A stretch of DNA of 53,497 nucleotides from Streptomyces sp. CBMA29 (lineage in GTDB: Bacteria; Actinomycetota; Actinomycetes; Streptomycetales; Streptomycetaceae). A model generated the notes under the pieces. That model saw nothing but the letters and a program-made list of their open reading frames with translations. It did not search any database and was not told the DNA's origin. Shown here piece after piece: positions 1 through 7,217 of this stretch. Both the position numbers and the translations under genes were made by a program. Each line of letters begins with the position of its first letter. The stretch's first letter is position 1. The stretch spans positions 1 to 53,497 of the forward strand of contig NZ_MECL01000019.1 in assembly GCF_014596445.1 (NCBI RefSeq), written 5' to 3'.

Positions 1-1
1 C

Positions 2-1126
2 GCGGCGGCGTCGCGCGCCGCTCGCGGGGGCCGGGTCGATCCGCGGGACCTGGTGATGCTGTGCGGGGTGGGCCTGGCGCTCGGGCAGGACGCGGCGGCG
101 TACGGCCTGGCGACGGCGCTGGCGGCGGAGAGCCGCGAGAGCGGCGGTGTCGGGAGGCTGACGACGCTGATGTTCTTCCGCGCGGAGGCGGAGCTGTTCG
201 ACGGCCGCCTCGACGAGGCCGTCGCCACGGCGTCCGAGGGGCTGCGGATCTCACGGGACACCGGACAGCGGCAGTGGGTCAGCCAGTTGAGCAGCGCGCT
301 GGCGCATGTCGCGGCGCTGCGCGGGGACGAGGACGAGTGCCGCCGGCTGGTGGACGAGGCGCTGGCGGGCGGCGCGGGCGCGGCGATGGCGCCCGGCGCG
401 CCGTGGGCGTACTGGTCGCAGGGGCTGCTCGAACTGGGCCTGGGCCGTGCGCAGTTCGCGCTCGACCGGCTGTCGCTGCTGACCGAGCCGACCGTACGGC
501 ACCACATTTCCGCGACTCGCGCCGTCCCCGACCTGGTGGAGGCGGCGGTGCGGCTGGGCGTACCGGAGCGGGCGGACGAGCCCGTGGCCGGATTCGAGGC
601 GTGGGCCGCGCGTTCCAGGCAGGACTGGGCGGGGGCGCTGGTGGCGCGCTGCCGGGCGCTGCGGGCCAAGGACGCCGACGCGGAGGCGTACTTCGTCGAG
701 GCGCTGGCCCGTCACGACCCGCACCGAAGGGTGTTGGAGTCGGCGCGTACGGCGCTGCTGTACGGCGAGTGGCTGCGCAGGGCCCGTCGCAAGAGCGAGG
801 CGCGCGGGCACCTGCGGGCCGCGCTGGAGACCTTCGAACGGCTCGGCGCGCGCCCGTGGGCGGACCGGGCGCGCAGTGAACTGGGCGCGTCGGGAGCCTC
901 GGTGACGGTAGGTCAGGAAACGGTCAGGTCGGTCGCGGACGAGGCGGGGCTGACACCGCAGGAGTCGCAGATCGTCCGGCTGGCCGCGCTCGGGCTGACC
1001 AACCGGGACATCGCCGCGCAGCTCTTCCTCAGCCCGCGCACGGTCGGCCACCACCTCTACAAGGCGTATCCGAAGCTCGGTGTGGTCTCGCGCGGCGAGC
1101 TGGCCGCGCTGTTCCCGGACACGTGA
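2..1126 (+). CDS. LuxR-family transcriptional regulator (C-terminal part, cut by window start)
   Basis: The reading frame is open from the first bases of the window, so the true start lies upstream. The visible 374 residues are mostly Ala/Leu/Arg-rich helices resembling the TPR-like repeats of large LuxR (LAL-type) regulators. The last 60 residues form a GerE-type helix-turn-helix, with the motifs LTPQESQIVRLAALGLTNRDI and SPRTVGHHLYK. The recognition-helix pattern (LSPRTVGHHL) is typical of the family. A strong hairpin at 1220-1253 ends the transcript, facing a convergent peptidase gene. An N-terminal ATPase domain is expected from the family but is outside the window. The HTH call is firm; the ligand and target genes cannot be inferred. 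Confidence 0.85.
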   Translation, partial: AAASRAARGGRVDPRDLVMLCGVGLALGQDAAAYGLATALAAESRESGGVGRLTTLMFFRAEAELFDGRLDEAVATASEGLRISRDTGQRQWVSQLSSALAHVAALRGDEDECRRLVDEALAGGAGAAMAPGAPWAYWSQGLLELGLGRAQFALDRLSLLTEPTVRHHISATRAVPDLVEAAVRLGVPERADEPVAGFEAWAARSRQDWAGALVARCRALRAKDADAEAYFVEALARHDPHRRVLESARTALLYGEWLRRARRKSEARGHLRAALETFERLGARPWADRARSELGASGASVTVGQETVRSVADEAGLTPQESQIVRLAALGLTNRDIAAQLFLSPRTVGHHLYKAYPKLGVVSRGELAALFPDT

Positions 1127-1219
1127 CCGCGTAACGGCGTCACCGCGTGACCACGTGAACCCGCAGGCACGCAGACGCAGGCACGCAGCCTCGTCAGCCC
1201 GCAGGCCCGTCACGCGGCT

Positions 1220-1253
1220 GTGCCCGCCCGGTGGTGAGGAACCGGGCGGGCAC
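1220..1253. terminator. Bidirectional hairpin between luxR-type gene and M23 peptidase gene
   Basis: Perfect 13-base inverted repeat (GTGCCCGCCCGGT at 1220-1232, complement at 1241-1253) with an 8-base loop. It lies between two convergent genes. No T-tract follows, as is usual in Streptomyces. Confidence 0.7.
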
Positions 1254-1296
1254 GGGTGCCGCGGGGAGCCGCCACAGCGGCTGTGGAGCGGGCGGG

Positions 1297-2253
1297 TCAG
1301 GAAACGGTGACGCCGTGGGAGGCCAGGTAGGCGACCGGGTCGATGTCGGAGCCGTAGTCCGGGGTCGTGCGGACCTCGAAGTGCAGGTGCGGGCCGGTCA
1401 CGTTGCCGGTCGCGCCGGAGATGCCGATCTGCTGGCCCTCGGTGACGGTCTGCCCGGCCGAGACGAGCGCCTGGGTCAGGTGGCCGTACAGCGTGTACTT
1501 GCCGTCGGCGTGCTTGATGATCACGTCGTTGCCGTACGCGCCGTCCCAGCCCGCGGAGACGACGGTGCCCGCGGCGACCGACTTCACGCTGGTGCCGGAG
1601 CCGACCAGGAAGTCCACACCCGTGTGGTAGCCGCTGGACCAGTTGGCGCCGGAGGCGTGGTACTGGGTACCGATCGCCGCGTCCCCGACCGGCTTGGTGT
1701 AGCCGGAGGAGCTGGCGGCGGTGGTGTCCGCGGACTTGGTGGTCGTGGTCGTCGTGTCGGACGACTTCGACGGGGCGGTGGTCTCGGCGGGCGCCGGGGT
1801 CGCCTTCTTGGTGGGGGCCGGGGCCGACTTCTTCGGCGCCGGGGCGGACTTCTTCGGCGCGGCGGGCTTCTCGGCGGAGGCGCCGTTCAGCGTGAGGTGC
1901 TGGCCGGGGTAGATCAGGTCGGGGTTGGAGCCGACGACCGACTTGTTGTCGGAGTAGAGCTGCTGCCAGCCGCCGGTGACGTGGTGGCTGTCGGCGATCT
2001 TCGACAGCGAGTCGCCGCGGACCACCGAGTACTTGGCGGCCTTGGGCGCGGCGCTCTTGTCGGCCACGGTCGTCGCCTTGACGGCCGAGGTGTGCGAGGC
2101 GGTGGCGGGGGCGCTGTGGGCGGGCTCGGCCGCCGAGGCGATGCCCGCGCCGACCAGCGGCAGGGCGATGGCCACGCCACCCGTGCCCGCGGCGATGCAG
2201 ATGCGGGTGAGACGGCTCATACGGGTCTTGCGGTGCTGTCCCTTTGCGGGCAT
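1297..2253 (-). CDS. Secreted LysM-M23 peptidoglycan endopeptidase
   Basis: Predicted cell-wall hydrolase of 318 residues. Residues 1-42 are a Sec signal peptide: basic start, hydrophobic core, ASA-A cleavage site. Residues 74-121 are a LysM peptidoglycan-binding domain (YSVVRGDSLSKIA, with NPDLIYPGQ). A low-complexity Ala/Pro/Lys then Thr/Ser linker spans about 125-185. Residues 206-318 are a LytM/M23 domain with the HTGVD motif (His210, Asp214), His258 in YGHL, and PHLHFE (His289, His291), so the zinc site is complete. The gene sits directly behind a ydaO-type riboswitch, an arrangement known for actinobacterial wall hydrolases such as rpf genes. Expression should therefore respond to c-di-AMP. 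The specific bond cleaved is unknown. Confidence 0.95.
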   Translation of the reverse strand: MPAKGQHRKTRMSRLTRICIAAGTGGVAIALPLVGAGIASAAEPAHSAPATASHTSAVKATTVADKSAAPKAAKYSVVRGDSLSKIADSHHVTGGWQQLYSDNKSVVGSNPDLIYPGQHLTLNGASAEKPAAPKKSAPAPKKSAPAPTKKATPAPAETTAPSKSSDTTTTTTKSADTTAASSSGYTKPVGDAAIGTQYHASGANWSSGYHTGVDFLVGSGTSVKSVAAGTVVSAGWDGAYGNDVIIKHADGKYTLYGHLTQALVSAGQTVTEGQQIGISGATGNVTGPHLHFEVRTTPDYGSDIDPVAYLASHGVTVS

Positions 2254-2275
2254 GGGGGATTTCCTCTCCTACGCC

Positions 2276-2464
2276 TACGAGGTGAGCTGTCGGGTTCGGG
2301 CAGGAGATGCCCGGTCACGTGGAAATGCCGTTGCGTGTACGCAAGGCGCCGCGACTTCACCCCGAGCCGTCCGGTACTGCTGGACGGCGACTTACCTGGG
2401 TCCCCCGCCCCTGCCGTGTGTGATCAAAGATCCAGGAAACCGGGCGGCGGCAGGATTCGGCGTT
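2276..2464 (-). ncRNA. ydaO/yuaA-type c-di-AMP riboswitch
   Basis: Read on the minus strand, the leader starts with CGAATCCTGCCG pairing with CGGCAGG, then GCGGGGGACCCAGG. A GTCGCCGTCC/GGACGGC stem follows, then GGGGTGAAGTCGC, and finally CCCGACAGCTCACCTCGTAGG shortly before the start codon. These blocks and their order match the conserved core of ydaO-type RNA as found in Streptomyces. It ends about 22 bases before the M23 peptidase start. In this phylum such switches control wall hydrolases, with c-di-AMP reducing expression. The outer boundaries are approximate. Confidence 0.88.
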
Positions 2465-2719
2465 CCGCCCGACGGACATTCGCAATTCGCGGGCATCCGG
2501 CCCGCAGGAGGCGAAGCTAAACGACCGGCCGAGCGGCGGGCAACCAACCGTGATCGTCATCGGGCGCCCCGAGCGGCGCGCCGTCACTCCTGGTCATCCG
2601 CCGTCGGCGCTGCGTGTGCGGGCCGCTCACCGTCCGTGCCTCCGTGACCGATTCCCGGTGACAAACCGCCCGGATCGGGAACAGTGGGTACATCGGAGGA
2701 ATCGGACCGTGTTCCCGAG

Positions 2720-2761
2720 GTGATGCCGCTCACTGCGGACCGGCCGAGTGAGCGGCATCAC
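2720..2761. terminator. Perfect 15-base inverted repeat downstream of the GNAT gene
   Basis: Arms GTGATGCCGCTCACT (2720-2734) and its exact complement (2747-2761) are separated by 12 bases. It lies 36 bases past the acetyltransferase stop, so a terminator is the simplest reading. The rest of 2465-2797 shows nothing else I can support, apart from the expected promoter of the riboswitch transcript. An operator role is possible because both arms are AT-richer than the surroundings. Confidence 0.55.
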
Positions 2762-2797
2762 GCCTAAATGCCCGATTTAATATGCTACTTGGGGATA

Positions 2798-3814
2798 TCA
2801 GTAGCTGCCGGGCGAGCCGCCGATCCGGCCGTCGAGCGACCTGCTGAGCCGGTACGCGACCGGCCGGAAGCCGACCGCGGGCCAGTGCCCCGCCGCCAGC
2901 GGTGAGGCGGAGTGCCAGCGGGCCGACATGTAGCGGTGGCCGTTGTCGTACGCCCAGGCCAGCGCCGTGGCGAGCAGGACGCGGCTGACGCCCTCGCCGC
3001 GCGCGGAGGGTTCGACGTACGCCTCGGCCAGCTCCACGCAGGACTCGGGGATCACCGGGTCGGGCGTGGCGGGGACCAGCAGCACCATGCCGATCTCCTC
3101 GCCCCTGCGGGACGCGATCCAGGCAGCGCTGCGCGGGTCGCCGAGCGCGTCGGCGTAGTAGACCCGAAGGGCGGCGAGCGCGCGTTCCGGCTGGGGCTGG
3201 AACACCGCGGACTCGCGCTGCCTGCGCGAGGACTCGGCGGCCATCCGGCCGATCTGCGGCAGGTCGCCGACGCCCGCGCGCCGGATGCCGAGCCCTTCGA
3301 CGCCGCGCGGCTGACGCCCGCGCGCCTTGACCGCCATCAGACCGTGCACCAGCTCGCGGCCGAAGCCGAGGTCCGCCCAGGGCAGGGTGGCGGTCTCCCC
3401 CGCGGGCACGTCGACGTAGTGGACCAGCCGGCGCTCCGCGACGAGCCGGGCCGCGACGCGGGCGTACAGCGCGCGCAGCACCTCCGACTCGCGTCCGCCG
3501 GGCAGCGCGTGGCCGCCGTGCGGGACCAGCGCGGAGTGCGGGTGGCTGCGCAGCCCCGCCGGGTCGTCCTGGGTGAGGTCCACCGGGACGGCGGCGAGGT
3601 GTCCGATCAGGCCGCCGTCGCCGTCGAGCGCGCGGGCGGCCTCGATCCCCGGGACGCCGATCAGCTTGCCCAGCAGCTCCTCACCGCGCACGGGGCCGTC
3701 AGCGAGCCACGACCGTTGCGACGGCGGGCGGCGGGCGCGCGCGAACCAGCGGTCGTAGCGCTGCACGGCCTGGGGTATGTGCTCGGTGGTCAGCGGCGCG
3801 ATGGCGACAGTCAT
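2798..3814 (-). CDS. GNAT-family N-acetyltransferase
   Basis: Predicted cytosolic acetyltransferase of 338 residues. The start is taken at the ATG at 3814 (MTVAIAPLTTEHI); the open frame continues upstream but is Pro/Arg-rich and unlike protein. The C-terminal half holds the acetyl-CoA-binding motif A: VEPSARGEGVSRVLL, followed by the helix ALAWAYDNGHRYMSARWH. The N-terminal half also has a GNAT-like pattern, so this may be a double-GNAT protein. It is transcribed alone, with a hairpin behind it and 97 bases between it and the kinase-like gene upstream. The substrate cannot be predicted. Confidence 0.85.
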   Translation of the reverse strand: MTVAIAPLTTEHIPQAVQRYDRWFARARRPPSQRSWLADGPVRGEELLGKLIGVPGIEAARALDGDGGLIGHLAAVPVDLTQDDPAGLRSHPHSALVPHGGHALPGGRESEVLRALYARVAARLVAERRLVHYVDVPAGETATLPWADLGFGRELVHGLMAVKARGRQPRGVEGLGIRRAGVGDLPQIGRMAAESSRRQRESAVFQPQPERALAALRVYYADALGDPRSAAWIASRRGEEIGMVLLVPATPDPVIPESCVELAEAYVEPSARGEGVSRVLLATALAWAYDNGHRYMSARWHSASPLAAGHWPAVGFRPVAYRLSRSLDGRIGGSPGSY

Positions 3815-3911
3815 GGTGGATGGGGACGCTAGCGGGGTGCGCGGTCCCACGGCAAGGCAGGGCGGGACCGACGGCGGCCGGGAGGTCAACAGGCTTACGC
3901 GCAAGGGCCGT

Positions 3912-4601
3912 TCAGCCGGTCCAGGCGGGGTGTCGCGGGTCGTCGGCACGTACCAGGACATCGGCGGTCTGTTCCGGCATCGCCTCCTGGTCGTAACGGT
4001 CGAATGCGGGCAGCGTCCACCGGTCGGCCTGCGCCGTGCGCCGCTCCAGCGCGGCCGGGGACAGCCGCAGATGGACCGTCAGGTCGAACGGCAGCCCCTG
4101 CCCGAGGAGCAGCGGCCCGTCGAGTACGAGGACGCCGCCGGGCGGCAGGTGCACGTAGTCGGCGCGCGTGGCGCGGTCGGTGGCGGCGTCCCACAGCGTC
4201 GGCAGGACCCGGCCGGAGCCGCCGGGGCCGAGCGGGGCGAGCACTTCGCGGCGCAGCGCGCCGGTGTCCAGCCAGAGCTGGTAGTACGCGTCGGCGTCGT
4301 GGTGGCCGTACTCGTAGCGCAGGGACGCGGGCCGCAGGAAGTCGGCGGCCCGCACCCGCAGCGCGCGGCGGCCGAGGGCGGGCAGGGCGGCGGCGAGGGC
4401 GTCCGCCAGATCGCCGGGGCGGGCGGCGTCCGCGCCGTCCACGGCCACCCGCCACCAGGGCCCCGGCCCGTCCGCGGTCACCCCCGCGGTCACCCCTGCG
4501 CTCACCTCCGCGGTCATCCCCGCGGTCGCGTCCGCGATCCGCTCGGCGAGGGTGTCGGCCAGCCGTGACCAGGTGATCGGGGTGAGCTGCACACCGGCCA
4601 T
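3912..4601 (-). CDS. Uridine-kinase-like protein lacking the Walker A lysine
   Basis: A 229-residue protein with the layout of Streptomyces uridine-kinase-like P-loop proteins: WWRVAVDGAD, then ADALAAALPALGRRALRVRAADFLRPAS, a DADAYYQLWLD region, and VLVLDGPLLLG as Walker B-like strand. The expected GxxxxGK[ST] is replaced by GADAARPGDLA, so the P-loop glycine and lysine are gone. ATP-dependent phosphorylation is therefore doubtful. Residues 28-43 carry a short Thr/Ala/Val repeat encoded by degenerate 12-base units at about 4476-4530. A related protein with an intact P-loop is encoded at 32183-32782. Confidence 0.75.
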   Translation of the reverse strand: MAGVQLTPITWSRLADTLAERIADATAGMTAEVSAGVTAGVTADGPGPWWRVAVDGADAARPGDLADALAAALPALGRRALRVRAADFLRPASLRYEYGHHDADAYYQLWLDTGALRREVLAPLGPGGSGRVLPTLWDAATDRATRADYVHLPPGGVLVLDGPLLLGQGLPFDLTVHLRLSPAALERRTAQADRWTLPAFDRYDQEAMPEQTADVLVRADDPRHPAWTG

Positions 4602-4803
4602 CCTGCACCGCCGTCACCCGTTCGGGCGACTTCACTGCGCCAGGAGCGGGGCGGGGGGCGCGGTGGGCACATGAACCGGTACTGGCGGGCAATGCTCGCG
4701 CCGGACAGCGTTCACCGCCTCCCCCACATGGTGGAAATCAGCTACAAACCACTCATTTGCCACCGTGCGTGATCCATTACTTTTTGTGAGCCTGGAAGAA
4801 CTC

Positions 4804-4842
4804 ATGGTGACCGTCCCCATCACCCAGGAGAAAGCCAAATGA
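4804..4842 (+). CDS. Possible 12-residue leader peptide overlapping the next start codon
   Basis: ATG at 4804 is preceded by GGAAG at a usable distance and opens MVTVPITQEKAK. Its TGA (4840-4842) overlaps the ATG of the next gene as ATGA. The Shine-Dalgarno sequence of the next gene lies inside this ORF. The arrangement fits a translated leader coupled to the small membrane protein. It is too short to judge by codon use. Confidence 0.35.
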   Translation: MVTVPITQEKAK

Positions 4843-5033
4843 TCCTGTCGATCTCCGGCGTCGTCCTACTCGGCGTCATCTGCTTCCTGTTCTTCCGCAA
4901 GGACGGGCTGAAGGTGTCCCACGGCCTCGTCTGCGCCCTCTTCGGCTTCTACCTCGCGGGCACGGCCATCGCCCCGAGCATCAAGGCGGGCGGCGCGAGC
5001 CTGGCCAGCCTGCTGGGCGGGATCAAGGTCTAG
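4839..5033 (+). CDS. Small membrane protein, conserved-type, unknown function
   Basis: A 64-residue protein with two hydrophobic segments: residues 1-20 (MILSISGVVLLGVICFLFFR) and about 31-48 (LVCALFGFYLAGTAIAPS). A basic turn (KDGLK) separates them, and the tail is Gly/Ser/Ala-rich. The start has a good AGGAGA site 7 bases upstream. The next gene on the same strand encodes an FtsK-like membrane ATPase-type protein about 220 bases away. The arrangement recalls small Spd-like partners of DNA translocases, but no specific function can be read from the sequence. A short leader ORF overlaps the start codon. Confidence 0.75.
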   Translation: MILSISGVVLLGVICFLFFRKDGLKVSHGLVCALFGFYLAGTAIAPSIKAGGASLASLLGGIKV

Positions 5034-5253
5034 GGCCCCGGCCCGGGACCTGGCCGTCGCCGGCGGGCGGCCACTCCAGTACGGGCCCGGCGCGGTCGTC
5101 CGCTCCGGGCCCGTGTCCATTCCGGCCGCCGCCAGTCCCCCGCCGCCGGTCCCTCGCCGCCCGTCCCCCGCCGCACCCTCAGGGCGCCGCCCTTCCCCAC
5201 GCGGCCCTTCCCGCACCCGAAGCCCGAACCCCGAACCACCCATGGAGCACCCC

Positions 5254-6882
5254 GTGGCCAGGCGTCCCCTTCCCAGCATTCTGACCAGCCGACCCGCGCT
5301 CGTCCGCGGGCGCGATCTGGCGCGTACCGCGGCCGACAGCGCCACCGACGTGCTCCATCCGGTCATCACCATCGCCCGCGGCATGCGCAAGCAGGTGCTG
5401 TGGGCGGGCGGCTGGTGGGGCCGCACGCCCAAGGACCGCCGCGGCCCCGCGCTGCTGCTGGCCGCCGCGGGCGTGGTCGTCGTCGTGATGATGCCGTACG
5501 GCCCGCTGCTGGCGATCGGCGCGATCATGGCGTCCGCCGCGTGGATGGGCCGCGACCGCACCCCCGCCGCCCCGGCGGGCCCGAGCGAGGCCGAGACCGG
5601 CCGGCTCCAGGCGCTGTACGAGGCGCTGGTGCCGTACCTGTCGGACGCCGGGGACCCCGCGCCGCTGTACGCGCACGAGGGGAGCTGGGCGAAGGTGTTC
5701 AGCGAGTACGAGTTCCAGGGCGGGCGGCTGGCCCGGCTGCACCTGCGCTACCCGGCGTACTTCACCGACGGCGAGGCCGAGTCGCGCACCCGGGTGGAGC
5801 AGCTTCTGCACGCCAAGGCGGGCCGGGGCCGGGAGTACCGCTTCGACTGGAACGAGGAGGAGAACCACCTCACCCTCACCGCGCTGGCGCCGCTGCCGAC
5901 CGACATCGTCGCGCAGCGGTTCATCACCTCGCCCGGCGAGACGGTCCTCGGCTTCACCGACGCCGGGGCCGTCCAGCGCACGGTGCCGGTGACCGGCGGC
6001 GAGGGCACCAGGGACGCCCCTCCGGTCGTCTGGCGCACCGGCCCCCGCTCCACCGAGCCGCACCTGCTGGCGCTCGGTCAGCCCGGCACCGGCACCACCA
6101 GCCTGCTGAGGTCCATCGCGCTCCAGGCGCTCGTCCACGGTGACGTGGTGGTCGTGGACGGCAGCGGCACCGGTGAGTACGCGTCCCTGATCGGGCGGCC
6201 CGGCGTCCTCGCCGTGGAGGGCGGTCTGTCCGGCGCCTCCGCCACCCTCGAATGGGCCGCGCACGAGACGGAACGGCGCCTCATCGCCGTCAACCGGGCG
6301 CGGCAGAACGGCGATCCGGTCTCCGAGGACGTACGCCGTCCGCTGTGGATCCTGGTGGACCGGCCCACCGCCCTGACCCAGCTCGCCCTCGCCGAGGGGC
6401 GGCCCGACCCGCAGACCCTCCTCGACGTCCCGCTGCGGCACGGGCGCGCGGCCAATGTCGCCGTCGCCGTCGCCGACCAGCTCGACGCCACGGAGGCGCT
6501 CGCGCCCGTCGTGATCGCCCAGACCCGGGCCCGGGTCGTCCTCGGGCCGCTCGCCCCCGAGCACGTCGAGGCCGTTCTCGGCGCCCCGCAGCGCACCACT
6601 CCGGCCGCCGACGTTCCCCCCGGCCGCGGGTACGCCCGGCTCGGCACCGGACCCGTCCTGCGCCTCCAGGTGCCCTCCACCCCCGACCCCTACGACGACG
6701 AGTGCGCCCAGTCGCACCGCGACGCCGTCCTCGGCCTCCTCCCGACCACCTCCGAGGCCGAGGCCGACTCCGTCGAGGTCCCCGAGCCCGAGGAGTCCTC
6801 CCCCGCCGTCCTCGAACCGGCCCCCGTCGCCCTCCGCAAGGACGCCGTCGTCCGCACCGTCGCCGACCTGGAACTCGGCTAG
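5254..6882 (+). CDS. FtsK/SpoIIIE-like membrane protein with altered Walker A
   Basis: A protein of 542 residues from GTG 5254, chosen because GGAG lies 6 bases upstream. ATG 5242 and GTG 5113 are in-frame alternatives; the Pro-rich extension from 5113 looks non-coding. Residues about 65-102 hold two membrane segments (LLLAAAGVVVVVMMPYG, LLAIGAIMASAAW). The C-terminal half resembles the FtsK/TraB RecA fold: LLALGQPGTGTTSLLRSIA as Walker A, RPLWILVDRP as Walker B, and PLRHGRAANVAVAVADQ. The catalytic Walker A lysine is a threonine (GTGTTS). Either hydrolysis is lost or a different residue supports it. The tail is acidic. It may work with the small membrane protein upstream. Confidence 0.8.
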   Translation: MARRPLPSILTSRPALVRGRDLARTAADSATDVLHPVITIARGMRKQVLWAGGWWGRTPKDRRGPALLLAAAGVVVVVMMPYGPLLAIGAIMASAAWMGRDRTPAAPAGPSEAETGRLQALYEALVPYLSDAGDPAPLYAHEGSWAKVFSEYEFQGGRLARLHLRYPAYFTDGEAESRTRVEQLLHAKAGRGREYRFDWNEEENHLTLTALAPLPTDIVAQRFITSPGETVLGFTDAGAVQRTVPVTGGEGTRDAPPVVWRTGPRSTEPHLLALGQPGTGTTSLLRSIALQALVHGDVVVVDGSGTGEYASLIGRPGVLAVEGGLSGASATLEWAAHETERRLIAVNRARQNGDPVSEDVRRPLWILVDRPTALTQLALAEGRPDPQTLLDVPLRHGRAANVAVAVADQLDATEALAPVVIAQTRARVVLGPLAPEHVEAVLGAPQRTTPAADVPPGRGYARLGTGPVLRLQVPSTPDPYDDECAQSHRDAVLGLLPTTSEAEADSVEVPEPEESSPAVLEPAPVALRKDAVVRTVADLELG

Positions 6883-6887
6883 GGCCC

Positions 6888-6972
6888 GTCCGGCGGATCA
6901 CGGGCGGACCAGGCGATGCCTTGTCCGTGCGAGCCCCGCCTCACCGAAGGGGCCGTTCGTGATCCGCCGGAC
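6888..6972. repeat. Perfect 15-base inverted repeat pair in the intergenic gap
   Basis: GTCCGGCGGATCACG (6888-6902) is repeated exactly as its complement at 6958-6972 around 55 bases. It begins 6 bases after the FtsK-like stop. The length, position and composition suggest a small dispersed Streptomyces intergenic repeat rather than a simple terminator. Nothing codes in it. Confidence 0.55.
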
Positions 6973-7217
6973 AGTCCCTCACCCTTCTTGGGCGCGCGGC
7001 CGGTCGCGCCCCGTAGGCGCGCTGGGGGCACCTCCCAGCGGTAGCCACCGGCGGGCCTGCGGCCCGAGACCACACAGCATCTGCCCCGCTGGGACCAGTC
7101 TCCACAGCTCGCCCCCACGACGGCTAGCCGCGCAGTTCCCCCGCACCCCTCGAACCACGCCCCTACGCAAGGCGGGCCCTGCGCGAGGGCAGGGAACGAG
7201 GAACCGGGCCGGAGGCC
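6973..7217. repeat. Non-coding gap with small hairpins, repeat-like
   Basis: This rest of the gap between two convergent genes holds a hairpin GCTGGG/CCCAGC at 7021-7039, and GCGCAGTTCCCCCGCACCCCT at about 7130-7150, a sequence type common between Streptomyces genes. I see no gene and no promoter. It probably contains the terminators of both neighbours. Confidence 0.4.

Noticed and set aside
1231..2520. Large Gly/Val/Arg-rich frame opposite the M23 peptidase gene
   Set aside because: It is the antisense shadow of a gene with clear signal peptide, LysM and M23 motifs.
7021..7150. Hairpins tested as a possible tRNA or small structured RNA
   Set aside because: No cloverleaf, no T-loop sequence and no acceptor pairing; it looks like dispersed intergenic repeat material.
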